Position numbers and translations under genes: made by a program
Notes under the pieces: generated by a model
What the model was told of the DNA's origin: nothing
Database searches by the model: none
Seen by the model: only the letters and a program-made list of their open reading frames with translations
Part shown: piece by piece, positions 21,328-33,637 of the stretch
Position numbering within the stretch: position 1 is the stretch's first letter
How the letters are laid out: each line of letters opens with the position of its first letter
From: Chondrus crispus
Lineage: Eukaryota > Rhodophyta > Florideophyceae > Gigartinales > Gigartinaceae
NCBI RefSeq assembly: GCF_000350225.1
Contig: NW_005178734.1
Span: forward strand, 621,159 to 685,158
Direction of reading: 5' to 3'
DNA length: 64,000 nt

Positions 21328-24300
21328 TTGAGCCGAGACCGAGATCATCCGCTGGAAGAAGTTCGAAGACCCTGGTACAGGGTTAAGCGAAGGGAGTGTC
21401 CCGAGAAGATTTTGGGTCTTGCGCGAAAAAACTACGAAGTTTACGCGGACATCGGACCCACAATTGGATTGATGAGCCGGGTGTTGTCTGTTTTAGACAC
21501 CGGCGCAGGACCAAACCTTGTGCGAAAATCGGAACTCCCAGCTGGAATGGAATCTCTAGTGTCCTACGGACCGACCCAAGATATCGGCGACGCGAACAAT
21601 AGGCCACTCCGGACTCTCGGCACAATTAGAATGCCTGTGAGGCTTGGAAAATTTGTGGCCGCAGCCGAGTTTATTGTATGCGAAAGACTAGCCGTCCCGC
21701 TAATTCTAGGCGCGGACTACTGTGACCGGTTTGTGGAAGCAATTTATCCAAGGAAGAAAACGGTTGAGTTGGCGGATTTCTCGGAGGTCCCGATAGTTAG
21801 GCGGTTCTCGACGAGAAAAGGGAAGAAGAATTTCGTCGCGGGAGAGGACGAGAATGATGGAAAGGGGGAGGGAATTTCTCCTAAGGTAAAAGTGGCAAGA
21901 GCCACGACTATCGAGCCAGGGACGCAACGCGTCGTGGAATGCACCTCGAAGAGGGCGGGCTTGGTTGTGGTTCAGCCGTACTCGTCGTTGTACGAAAGGC
22001 ACGGGTTGACGTGCACGAATGGTGTCGTTCAGGTCGAGCCTGACAGGCCATTTCGTTTACTCGTTGCGAATTTTAGGACGTACCCTGTCAGGGTGCAAAA
22101 AGGCCAAGTGGTGGCAGAATTATTACCGCACCCGAGAGCCGCGCTCGAGAGCAAAACCACCATTGGTGAAGTTCTCGGAATTCAAGAAAGAAAGAAGGAA
22201 ATTTTTCCTAATTCTACCAAAACGCCTACGGGCGAGGCAAGATGCGAACCGTCGGATCACGCGCGCGAGGATCAGCCAGAAGAACGGTCGGCAGAGCTCT
22301 ACGCGTCGGCATCTACGAAGCCGCAACGCAGGATTGAGCCGCCACCGCCGGACGTGGAGGACCTCGACCTGAGCCACGTGCCGGAACGGCTGCGCGAGCG
22401 GTTCCGTCGGATGTTGAAGAAGTATTCAAGGATGTGAGATGGGACGCTTGGCGAAATTAATACCACAGTCCATCGGATCGAGTTGATCCCCGAGACTCGT
22501 CCCATCGCACAAGCCCCGTGTCGGGCCGGGCCTAAAGCCCGCGAAGTGGAAGATGCAGAGGTGCAGAAGATGTTGGAGGCAGGAGTGATAGAACCAGCGC
22601 AGTCAGAATGGGCGTCGCCCGTGTTGCTGGTGCCCAAGCCGGACGGGTCAATGCGTTTTTGCCTAGACTACCGCAGGCTGAACGCAGTGACGGTGAAGTA
22701 CACGTACCCCTTACCGCGCATGGATGAGTGCCTGGACTCGCTTGGTGACGCCAAGGTTTTCTCCGCGTTGGACGCGATCTCGGGATATTGGCAGATGCCT
22801 ATCCCTGAGCGCGACCGCGACAAGACCGCATTTTCGTGTCACTCAGGACTGTATCGCTTCTCAAGAATGCCCTTCGGGCTAACTAACGCGCCAGCGACGT
22901 TTCAGAGAGCAATGGATATCCTGCTCTCTCCGTTCCGTTGGAAGTGCTGTTTGGTGTATCTGGACGACATAATAATTTTTAGCAAGTCGTAGGAGGAGCA
23001 CATCGTGCACGTGGATGAAATACTTTCTGTATTGGAGAAGGCCGGTGTGAAGCTCAAACTTCGCAAGTGTGAATTTTTCGTCGAAAAGATCAAGTACCTG
23101 GGCCATGTAGTTGGGCCAGGTACATTGGAAGTGGACGCTGCGCGAACCGTCGCATTGGAACAAGTGAGGTACCCTCAAACGCAGACCCAGCTCAGGAGCT
23201 TCTTGGGACTTTGTAATGTCTACCGCAGATTCGTTCCGCATTATGCGAAAATCGCGCATCCGCTCAATCAACTGTTGAAGAAGGGACAACCGGTCCAGTT
23301 GGAAGGATTCGACGAACCGTGCAAGAAAGCTTTTCATAAGCTCAAGGACGCCATCTTGGCACCGCCGGTGTTGGCGCTGCCGAAGAAGGACCTACCCTAC
23401 TCGGTAGATACCGATGCAAGCGACTACCAAATAGGCGCTGCACTATTTCAAACACACCCGGATGCGCAACGCAAACCCATCGGGTTCTTTTCGAGAACGT
23501 TAGCCGCAGCCGAGAGAAACTATTCTGTATCAGAAAAAGAATGTCTAGCGGTAATTTGAGCCGTACAGACTTTAAGACCATATCTATATGGCGAGCACTT
23601 CATTGTGCATACCGACCATGCCTCATTGAGGTGGTTGATGAACGTAACCGACCCCAGCGGGAGATTAATCCGATGGAGGCTACGCCTCTCGGAATTCGAT
23701 TTTGAAATCAAGTACAAAAAGGGAAAGGCTAACAGCCAGGCGGACGCTTTGTCAAGGTTGCGAACTGCAGGAGAAACCGTCGACGAAATCGACGACGAAA
23801 TCCCATGCTTTATGGCCGAACCGGCCGAGGGTACAGTGGAGGACGAGGAAAGTTTTGACGCGGCAGACGACATCCTCGCTCTTGAGGGGGGGACCGCCCC
23901 TGATCGCCTCGATCAATTCCAAGCTGTCACTCCGGAGGAGCTCATTTGCGAGCAAGCCGTCGACCCCTTCTGCAACTGCATCAAGGAAGAAATAGACGCC
24001 GGAAAGGTGAGAACGTTCAGCACGGAGACCGAGGAACTCGAAGGAACTCTATGCCGTACCGCGGCGGAGTTTGTACAAGTGGTAATACCACAATCGTTAA
24101 GGGACCGCGTCCTAGGGTTGAGCCACTACGCAAAATTGGCAGGCCACCCGGAAGGCAGGAAACTTTACAAGACTTTGAGAAGATATTTTTATTGGCCTAA
24201 GATGGCCCTAGACTGCTATGCAGTCGCGAAGAATTGCGCCGCATGTGCGCGGGAAAGGGTGAAGTTAAGAAAAAACACGAAGGAAATGAAGCTGTTCACG

Positions 24301-25624
24301 CCCAAAGCTCCGCTGGAATTTGTCGCCATCGACATCCTCGGCGAGCTAATAACAACTAAGCGAGGAAATCGGTATATTCTCGTGATCAGCGATCGATACT
24401 CGAAACTGGTACGAACCGTACCGTTGAAGAAGATATCAGCTGTACACATCGCACAAGCCTTCGTTCATCATTGGGTATTCGTGTACGGACCGCCGGTCAA
24501 GCTGCTGTACGACAATGGAAACACAGTTCACGGCCCGGTTCTTTCAGAACGTCTGTCGAATTCTCGGCATCCGCAATGTGTTCACGACTACGTACCACCC
24601 GCATGCCAACGGCCAAGTTGAGAGATTTAACCGCACGCTGACTTCTGCGTTGCGAAAATACGTTGGAGAGCATCCCAAGGGCTGCGACTTATTTAGCGAC
24701 GCTGTGACGTTCGCCTACAACACACAAGTTCATCGAACTACGAACATTGCGCCCTTCCAGCTGGTGTTGGCTCGGGCGCCGAGAAACATTGCGTTACAAG
24801 CGCAACCAACATTGGAGAATTTCAGCTCGTCACGAGCATACTACCTGAAATGGCAGTCGTGGTTGGAGAGCCTAATGCGAAGCGCCGATAGGAGTTTGCG
24901 AAAGGAACAAGCCCGGTACAAGCGAAATTTCGACGCACGCCTTCGAAAACCGCAATACGAGATCACACCGGGGTCCTACGTGTTCCTCCGGAAGGAGCAG
25001 GGCACGGCTAGCGAACCGAAACACAAGCTGGCAAAAGTCGCTACAGGACCTTATCAGGTCAGAAGATCGGACCAACATACGGTAGTCATTGCCATTGGCG
25101 ATGAGGAGGAACGCGTATCGCGAGACAGGGTGGAGTTAGCCCCAAGCCCGATGGACTGTGCCCCAATAACTGGCCTACGTCAAGTGCTACAGTTGTTGGG
25201 AGAGCCGGAACTAAACGAAGAAGGAGAGGTACGGGAGGACAACGAACGTCATCACACCCGTGCGCCTACGTCAGGGGACCAGGATAATTCAGTCGGTCAA
25301 ACGCCGACAGCGGAGACACCTCCAGGTCTACGAGAGTTCGGAAAGTCCAGAGATGAGGATGAGCCGCTGGCTCTTCGGAAGGGGGAACGACAGTTGGACA
25401 CGCAGGAAGAAGGAACTGAGAGTCAGGAGTATGTGATCGACAAGATCGTGGACCACGGCTACGACGGGGAGAAATTAATTCTGAACGTGGAATGGTACAG
25501 TTATACGCCCGAGAACGCGACGTGGGAGCCCATTGAGCAATTGCCCCGCAGCGCGGCCGTCACGTATTTCCGAAGGAAAAGATTATCCTTGCCCGCGCAG
25601 ATCGCGCAAGCGCAATCAGGATAG
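21328..25624 (+). pseudogene. Ty3-2 pol: PR-RT-RNase H-INT-chromodomain
   Basis: All domains are recognisable. Protease has VLDTGAGPNLV and PLILGADYCDRF (about 21487 and 21695). RT has SPVLLVPKPDG, YRRLNAVT, MPFGLTNAPATFQ and YLDDIIIF (22965). RNase H has DTDASDYQIG and HTDHASLRWL. Integrase has an H-x-H zinc finger ending CAAC, catalytic Asp in AIDILGE and YDNG, and E in VERFNRT. A chromodomain (YVIDKIVDH...TWEPIEQLP) closes the protein. Three stops are Trp codons changed to TGA/TAG (22436, 22990, 23557), all still TGG in Ty3-3. A one-base frameshift follows YDNG near 24521, shared with Ty3-3. The chromodomain probably steers insertion to modified histones. Inactive as it stands. Confidence 0.92.
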
Positions 25625-28600
25625 TGGTAACCAAGAATTTCACATGTCATTGTCAGTGCGATAATCCGCGCGGGGCATAGCGAGCCGACCTGAGGGTCGA
25701 GAAAAGGAGAATGATGAGATGGAACGAACCAGGTGAGGGGCCTTCAGACAGCCAACCCGCAAGTAGACGCAGCGCGCGCACGAGTAGGATGAGCGTCGTG
25801 ATGAGATACTCAGGTCGGAAGTCGCGTAACGATGTGCCAAGCGAGAAAAGAACGCTGGAAGAACGGGGACATAGACTGGATAGTCCACCTCCTTCACTCT
25901 TACCTTCATAACTGTTCGGTCTCGTTTTTGTTTTATTTGCGATTGCTTTTGTGTTGTTCTATTTTATTTTATTTTTGAGACGTTAGGGACACGACCCCGC
26001 ACCGCGGAGGTCCGTCAGCAAGTCTACGAGAAGTCCAAGGAGCACATTGAAGAGGCGATGATCTTCGAGATCAATTCCGCCTTTGACAAAGTTACGGCCG
26101 ACGCCCGCGTCGCGGGATTCTCACCATTCAGGGCAAGGCCGAGGAGGAGCTAAGAGACGTAGGAGAACGTGACTCCACGACGGGTGTTCCTACATCGTGG
26201 ATGGAGCCAGAAGGAGATGAGGCATTACACACGCGCGTTTTTCGAACGGGGGGGTATTTTTCGACTCTAAGGCAAGACGCCAGAGAGGCAGAGCTGAAAC
26301 AACGATTCTGCCATGCTGTCTGCATCTTTAGGGGACGTGAAGGAGAGGACAATCTGTCCAATCTGACCGAGCTGGAGGAGGTGCTAACAGGGGTTCAAAG
26401 TTGGGTGGCAGGTCGTCGAAGCCGGTTCGTTTCGATAATATATGGTCACGCAACAAAAATGACGAGAGGATTTTGCTAAAACTCTCCCACGCTGCCAGCA
26501 TCGCGGCGCGAAATGGTGAGCCAACCGGCAAGGTTTTGTACCCTACAAGACATCCGACATCGACAGAGCGGGGCTACAGGAGTCACGGTCAAAAAGAAAA
26601 ATCAAGAGAGGGTTGCACCGGAAATATACCGGAGTTGTGAAGGTGGTACCTGAAAACGCTCAAAGATACCAGAGGGAAAGGGGGAAATCGGCGCACAGGA
26701 AGCAAGGGACGAGTACGAATCGCTCTACGCAAAGCTTTGCTCGTCTGTACAGGTTCTGGACGCCCGTGGCAGCAAAAGGTCTTCGTCTTTCGAGGATACG
26801 CACCGCGCATTGCGTGTCATGAACAAACCGGATATGATCTGTCTGGCAGAGTTGAGGGATTCATGAGGAAAAGGTGATGCTGGCATCGCAAGAAAGTATG
26901 CGACGCATATGAACAGTGTGGGGTCGGTTGACTTTCGAGATTTGACGAACAGGAAAGGCCAAGTGGTAAGTCCTCATGATCTTACGCAGGATCTCGCAGT
27001 CTACGAAGACGACCGCGGGTGGAGGCCCTAGCTGGAACCAAAGGTGGTGTCGGAAGCTGTCTGACAGCTACAGGAAGAAATGACTGTGGTCAACGTTATT
27101 GTTGACGATCAAGGTCTCAAGGGTAGCGGGCGGACAAGCGATATTTTTTCGAAAATATTTGTTCACTGCTGGGCAGAGCTGAGCTGTTTGATTGTTAGTG
27201 CGCGGTGGGTGATCAAGGTTTTGGTTGATGAAGGGTGTGTGACAACGGGAGGCGTACCTCTTGAGGATGAAGAGACGCACCACGATACGAGGGGAGAGTC
27301 CGAAGGGCAGGCAGTTGTTTTTGGATGGCCCACCGCGTAAGTTGCGGGACTTCCCCGAGTACACAGCAACAACACCCCACAAATATCGACAAGTGTCGCG
27401 ATGCCCAAGTGGAACACAGGACACCGCTCGGAATTTTCAATTAATTTTAAGGAGAAAGCGACGCGGTCGAGCGCATGGGACGCTGAGCCTTTTTGGGATT
27501 AGTGAGCTGCACACCGTTCGCGACCACGACGAACGTTGCCTCTGTCGAGACAACGTCATCCGATCGCACTTATCTCCTTTCTTTAGTCAATGTTTTTGTT
27601 TTGGGGTTGCTTTCTATTTTGTTTTGTCACATCCTAGATGTGACCCCCCCCCCACCGCACCTCACACTACAGACGCCGGTCAGCCGACATGTTACGATCA
27701 AGAGGGGGCTCAACCGGGACCCGGAACGAGAGGGATGACTCTCCGAGGTGCGCGAAGGACGATTAAGAGAAAGACCCGAGGGGTACAAAGCTGACAGTAC
27801 GATCCGCGTCGCGGAAAGACGTGATGGAAATCGTGAAGGATGCCCGTCGACCTTGTACCCAACTTTAATTCCGTCGCGACTCCCTATATTACTAATTTTC
27901 CTTCTGGGGATGAGCAGGAACCAGCGATAAGACACACATCAAAGTACAGCATCCGATCACGAGAGCAGGGCGGCGCTCGCCGAAGGGAAACAATGGCTCG
28001 CGTGTAGAAGAACAAACGTTTCGTGGGCCCGCGAGGAAGACGGGCACAACTACCGAAAACGAGGACGCTGTGCAAATGGCCAGTAATCCTCGCAAGGACT
28101 TTACCAAGTATCGACGATTTGGTACTGTAGGCTCTAAAGCCTGCGCGAGAGCAGAACCCATTCGAGGAGGTCACATTTCGTGGCACCTCGTACGAAGAAG
28201 ATCGTATTCGCCAAAGACAGGAATGTCATGAAGTGATACGAGCTCCGACGCCCTTTATGAATCTTTTTATTGTTGCAGTGTCGACACGAGGGAGATTAGA
28301 ACAATGGCCACAGATTTCTGTTAACGTTTCATGGACACGAGTGGCCTCGGTCGCACGACAACCGGACGAGGAAAAGAATGAGATTTTTGTCCCCACACCC
28401 CGCCATCACCCCCCCTATAATATTTTTATTGCACGACTAAGCAGGCCTCAGGCGACAAATGACGAGTTGCGGGAGTTCGCAACTACTGCACGGGGAAATC
28501 GACAGGATTTGTCTCGAAGGATCTAACGGGCTGAAGAAAAAAGAAAAAAGAGAGAACGTAATGTCGCACGTTCCGCTGTCGACGACAGTCTGTGAAGGTG

Positions 28601-29578
28601 GTCTCCACGGATCGTGAAAATCATGTGCAAAACACCGCCTCAGTTGTGGATTGCGAATTTCCATTTGAAGGAAGCAGTAAGTCTCGCGTTCATTTGCAGG
28701 ATGGTTTCCGGTTCCCAATTTACACCAGGAAAAGGGGAAGGGAGAGAACATTGATATGCGCAGAACAGAGGGGAATTCGCACGCAACAGTTCACTTTCAG
28801 CACACGCAAACAAAGGAGGAGAGGAATTCGACATGTCTGCCGTGACAACAATCGTAGACGGGACCGCTGCTATGACTGCATTGATTACGCATGGTGACAA
28901 GCTCGGGACGATCTCGCCATGTGGTGCAAATGAAAAAAATGGAAAGGGGCGACTCATATGAGACTGCAATGAGGGTGTAACTTTCCATGGGCATTGAGAA
29001 GCAACGCTATCGTTTGGCACTACGGGGACCGTACAGTAGAACCCGGTGGCGGAAATATTCGACTCAAGCGAGCGCGACCGAACGGGTCAGGCAGGTTGAT
29101 AACGAACCATTTTTTTCGTGAACCTCAAAACCCCCCTACCACTTTGTTGACCGTGATAACGGACGTCTACAGTGGCGTCGCGATAACAGTTGAGGGATGA
29201 CGTCGCTCGTATGGCGTCGACCATACTATATGTTTTATGAGAACCGTGTGAGGACAGCCTCACACAAAAAGGGCAATTTGGGAGAATGAGGAGGAAAATG
29301 GGAGACGCACGCTGTGATAGGAGGATAGCAGAAGGAGAATGTGTGAGAAGGAGGAGGGAAATGTAACGAGAAAAAAGAGAAGGGAATGGCAGAATGGGGA
29401 TGCGACCGCAGAGGCGGGACGCATACAAAAAAAGAGGAGGAAAGTGAAAGTAACGGGGGATACGCAGGTGATTCATTTTATTATCCAAAAGCTACAGGAT
29501 GACGTCAATAACCAGACGTCACCCCAAACGGGTAATAATCCGAGAACGGATCACGGGGAAGTCCCTCTAAGCGGCAGG
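25625..29578 (+). other. Ty3-2 post-pol region with decayed sense frames
   Basis: About 4 kb without an intact gene. It begins with a purine-rich tract (about 25698-25740). Several short sense stretches look once-coding: VRQQVYEKSKEHIEEAM near 26010, 26201-26479, 27080-27340 (TVVNVIVDDQGLKGSGRT), and MSAVTTIVDGTAAMTALITH near 28830. They are separated by stops and shifts. No known domain is seen. A third sense ORF downstream of pol, perhaps in the env position, may have existed; a matching decayed region lies in Ty3-3 (40000-42960). A purine-rich stretch at about 29280-29460 ends the region. Confidence 0.45.
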
Positions 29579-31242
29579 TCATTGGGGCGGCACACCCAAG
29601 GATTTTTCCTTCGGGAGAGAGGTAACGAGTCGAGCAAGGACTCGCAGATCATCGAGGGAAGCCCCTTGGAGAGCTTCACCTTCGATACCATGAGCGCGGA
29701 GCAATGTGCAGTAGATGTCAATGGCTCCATCGCTCTTTTTGGGAATTGATGGGGACGGTGGGGAAGACAACGCTTCCCTAACCGACAGAGTTTCGGTATG
29801 CGCTGCCGAGGGGATATCGACAGCAGGAGGAGCAGCGGCAGGGGCTGCAGGGGGAGGGGAATCTGGAGCAGACGGTCGGGGGCAAACGTCAACTGCGCGG
29901 GGATCTATGGCTCGTATGGAAGTTACGTCAGGGGTTGGAACTTGGTTGCCGAATTGGCGACTGAGGTGCGTTTCGGAGAGAGAGTACAAGGCAGATGTCC
30001 AAGGGTTGAACCAGACAAAGTCACCCGCCGCACTGTGACTTCGTCCGGGAGAAAAGGACGGGCGTCGCCTCGCGAAGGATCGGGATGAGTTGATAGGGGG
30101 AACAACATCCCAGTCGACCTGATTGATCTTTTCGAGTGAGGAGTGCAGTTCGAAGTCGGTGTCTGCTCCGCCCAAGGGCACAGTATAGTCCAAAAGGCAC
30201 GTGAACTCGACGAGCTTCGGAGGAAGATACCGAAGCCGCCAACAATCGTACGCCTCCCAGAGCAAGGTGGCGGCTACCTTCACGCACCACTCCGTCAAAA
30301 AGACAACCCACAACCCGCGACGAGGAACAGTGAGATGGCTTCCAAAGTAGGTAAGGATGGGACCGAGCTCTGCCCAAAATCCTTGGCAGACCTCAAATTG
30401 TCCCCACCATGAGGGGAGTTGCTGGTACCGGTTGGGGTAGTGTGACCGAGCAATTCCCCCGCCTCAACCATTTGGTAAGCTAGGAAATATCCCGTGTCCG
30501 ATCTCATCTTACGCTTGAATCGGACCGTATGCTGGAAGAAGGGGTTTTTCCCGCGTTTCATATATCGGAAATTGAGGGGGAAGATTGCGCGCGTGTATGA
30601 CATGGCATCGTTAGTCACCGTCAGTTGGTTATGCCACAGGCAGTCCGCCTCGAGCACGGGGTCACCCCGTGTCCAGCTGAGGAGGTTGTCAAGGTAATCA
30701 CGCTCCCCCTCCGTGCGAAACTTCCACGTGTCACATCCGAAGGACGGAGGGAGAAGGGCATCGGATAGGGATAGGTCGAGACGGTCGAGAACGGCTTCCA
30801 TGAACCGCAGGGATAGGCCCTGTCGGCCACGAGAGGAGGAACGACGCAGGATAGAAGGGGGAATGGCGACACGGGCACGCCAATCGTAGGAGGAAATGGC
30901 TTGAAGGGGAAGGTGACCCGGCAGCATCCCCGCACCGTCGGCAAAGTCGCGCCCGATGCTAGTGACGTCGCGCACGTCGATAGCGGAAAACCAAGGAGTG
31001 GCCGCGTACAGTAAGGGATAGTCGCGCATGGATTTGCCTTGGAGCTCGGCTAGTGAGGGGTATCGACAAGGGGCCGATGAAGGATGGAGATCGGGATGAA
31101 AGACCGGTTCAGGAGTGTTGGTGTCCGGGGGAAGTCGTGGTATGGAAGGAAGGTCGCTAGGGATGGAAGGCGTGTGTGAGAAGCCCACACCGTGGCGACC
31201 GCGGGTGGTATGTCCGACAATGGGATCCGATGAAGGAAACAT
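29579..31242 (-). pseudogene. antisense accessory gene of Ty3-2
   Basis: On the strand opposite gag-pol, starting 110 bp from the 3' LTR. The start at 31242 (MFPSSDPIVG) is chosen because Ty3-3 begins alike (MLPSPSEHSD). An N-terminal part (31242-30295) overlaps a C-terminal part (30313-29579) in another frame, so one shift near 30300 splits a ~550-residue protein. Features: Pro-rich start (LPSIPRLPP), PSLAELQGKSMRDYPLLYA, DWRARVAIPPSIL, a helical middle, an Ala/Pro-rich stretch, and a conserved end HGIEGEALQGASLDDLRVLA. Both ends are matched in Ty3-3, with the same stop context. No known domain is recognised. Antisense ORFs between pol and the 3' LTR are known in some plant Ty3 elements; any relationship is untested. 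Confidence 0.65.
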
Positions 31243-31340
31243 GGAGATCGTCTTACTCTCACGCGAGCGGCGAACGATGGTCCAAAGAAAAGGGAAGAAG
31301 TTGGGAAGCAAGCGAGTGAAGCCGCTGCGCGAGAGCGCTC

Positions 31341-31352
31341 AGAAGGGGGATA
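31341..31352 (+). promoter_or_regulatory. Ty3-2 polypurine tract
   Basis: AGAAGGGGGATA directly before the 3' LTR; the same sequence, inverted, borders the Ty3-3 LTR (TATCCCCCTTCT, 38419-38430). It primes plus-strand DNA synthesis. Confidence 0.75.
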
Positions 31353-32218
31353 TGTAGTGCAATACCCGTCTCGGGTAGGGGGGAGGAAGGAAGTGAAAAA
31401 GGGAAAAAATTGGATACTGTAGTCCGGGGTTGGGGGACACACGTGTGCGACGAAGCGCACGATTATTTTAATTATTTTAATTATTTACTAATTAGATCTA
31501 GAATCTAGAGCCGGGAGCTACTGTACTCGCCCCGGCGGGGCTCTATATAACTTAGCCCTTTGACCGAACAAGTCAATAAACCAACCCGAGTTGCCGGAGT
31601 TGAATGTCGCCTTGGTCGAAGTCCATCTCTACCAAGACGCTCCCTTTTGCCTAAGCCTAATGCATCCTCTATCGCTCGAGGTTCCCTTTTCTCTTTCTTT
31701 TATTTCCCTATCCTTTTCTATCTCTAATTCTACCTATTTTCCCCTTATCTTGTGTTGGTGCCATCGGCCTCGGTTGCGACCGAACCGGTGTAGGTGTTTG
31801 GAGCCATCGGGCGGCACAGTTGACGTAGCGCTGCTACTTTCATTTCATCCCGTCGGGCTGCGTTGGGATGCCCCCGTCGAAGGCCTTGTCGCGTTACAAG
31901 GTGTCGAAGAAGCTCAACGAGCATTGGCCTTACAACCCAGTGGAACCGGGGTATCTACATACGCGCCCCACCCCACACTCGTCGAGCAGTTCTCTTCGCA
32001 AGTCTCTACCACACCGATCCGGGGCCGGGGTATTTCTCTGTGCCCCCCCCCCCATCAAGGATCTGAGCTACTACGAGTCGCAAGCTCTTTTAAACGGAGA
32101 AGGGAGAGTCGGACACTCCGTAGCGCCGTGCCATCGGCAGTTCTTCTTTTTGTTGCTGTTGTTGTTTTTGCTGGACCATCGGACCGCGGTCTCTGCCCGA
32201 CAGGCGCATTGCACTACA
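31353..32218 (+). repeat. Ty3-2 3' LTR
   Basis: 866 bp, nearly the same as 17879-18741 with a handful of substitutions and short length changes in T and C runs. Followed by the AGACG target duplication at 32219-32223. Confidence 0.93.
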
Positions 32219-32702
32219 AGACGTTCACGTTCCTCAGGACGCTTACGCAAGTGCGCTCGTTCCTTGGAGCGTGCAACGTCTACCACCGTTTCGTCAAAGG
32301 GTTTGCCAAGATAGCTCGACCGCTAACCGACATGACTCGCAAGGACGCCGACCCCCACTTCGATAATCCGGCAGAGGCCCAGTTTTAAGCGTTCGAGGAC
32401 CTCAAGGCAAGGATGATCGCTCCGCCGATCCTTGCCCTTCCGCGGTACGGCCGACCGTACATGATCGATACCGATGCAAGCGCGTACAAACTCGGGTGTA
32501 CGCTGCTGCAAGAACACAACGAAGCCAACGACTGGCGTCCCGTTGGATATTGGTCGTATTCGTTAAACGACAGCGAACGCAACTACAGCGCTACTGAACG
32601 CGAGTGCTTCGCTGTAGTGTGGTCCGTCCGCACACTACGCCCGTACGTCGAGGGCACGAAGGTCACCGTCCGAACGGATCACGACGCCCTGAGGTAGCTC
32701 AT
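32219..32702 (+). pseudogene. Ty3-1 pol part 2: RT thumb and RNase H
   Basis: Continues part 1 in frame after the AGACG duplicate: TLTQVRSFLGACNVYHRFV, then a TAA near 32386, then RNase H with MIDTDASAYKLG, ERNYSATEREC and RTDHDALR. The next codon is TAG at 32695 where a Trp is expected. The frame is then cut by the solo LTR at 32703 and continues at 33638. Confidence 0.85.
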
Positions 32703-33637
32703 TGTAGTGCAATGCGCCTGTTAGGCAGAGACCAAGGTCCGACGGTCCAACACAAACAACAGCAACAAAAACAACAACTGCCAACGGCACAGCGCTACGG
32801 AGTGTTTGAAGCTCCCTGTCCTCTTTCAGCGGGTTTGCGGCCCGCAGTAGCTCGGATCCCTGATAGGGGGGGCAAAGAGAAGGGCCCAGCCCGGGATCGG
32901 TGAATGGTGGTAGAGACTTGTAAAGGCAACTGCTCGACGAGTTCGGAGGGGTGTCTGGGTAAACCTGGTCCGATGGGTCGTAAATCCAATGCTCGAAGAG
33001 CGCCTTGTACACCTTATACCCTTGATAAGGTCTTCGACGGGGACGTCGTAACGTAGCCCGTGGGGAAAGAAGAAAACGTAGCAGCGCTACACCGTCGTAC
33101 TGCCCGATGGCAAAGTACCAACACCGGATCGGTCGCAACCAGATTCCGATGGAACCAACACTGAGAAAAGCACCACTGGTGCACCAACACAGAAGCCCGA
33201 TGGCTAATGACGTCACGTTGCGGATCGCAATCCTACAAGGTGGGACTAACTCAAGATTAAGGGAAATTGGGATAGGGAAATATAGGAAAATTGATAAGGA
33301 AAAAGGGGACCCCCGAGCGCAAAGGATACCGTAGGCTAGAGTAGAAGGGAATGTCTTGTAAATGACGGCCTTCGACCAAGGCGATATCAAACTCTGGCAA
33401 CTCGGGTTGGTTTATTGACTTGTTCCGTCAAAGGGCTAAGTTATCTAGAGCCCCGCCGGGGCGAGTACAGTAGCTCCCGACTGTAGATTCTAGATATAAT
33501 TAGTAAATAAATTAAATAATTAAAATAATCGTGCGCTTCGTCACACAAGTGTGTCCCCCAAACCCGGACTACAGCATCCAATTTTTTCCTTTTTCACTTC
33601 CTTTCACCCTCCTACCCCAGACGGGTATTGCACTACA
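32703..33637 (-). mobile_element. solo LTR, Ty3-2/Ty3-3 family, reversed
   Basis: 935 bp, TGTAGTGCAATGCGCC...GGGTATTGCACTACA, flanked on both sides by CTCAT (32698-32702 and 33638-33642). It matches the Ty3-3 LTR (37491-38418) more closely than the Ty3-2 LTRs, sharing GGCAGAGACCAAGGTCCG. A full element was probably inserted and then lost by LTR-LTR recombination. Confidence 0.93.

Larger units (their letters stand above)
17879..32218 (+). mobile_element. Ty3-2, chromodomain Ty3/gypsy element, 14.3 kb
   Basis: Complete copy inserted in Ty3-1 pol: LTRs of 863 and 866 bp, AGACG target duplication, primer site, gag, pol (PR-RT-RH-INT-chromodomain), a long post-pol region with decayed sense frames, an antisense gene just inside the 3' LTR, and a polypurine tract (AGAAGGGGGATA, 31341-31352). 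The unusual length comes from the 5.7 kb between pol and the 3' LTR. LTRs differ at few sites, so it is fairly recent, yet gag and pol carry several stops and one frameshift. Ty3-3 and the solo LTR belong to the same or a sister family. Confidence 0.93.
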
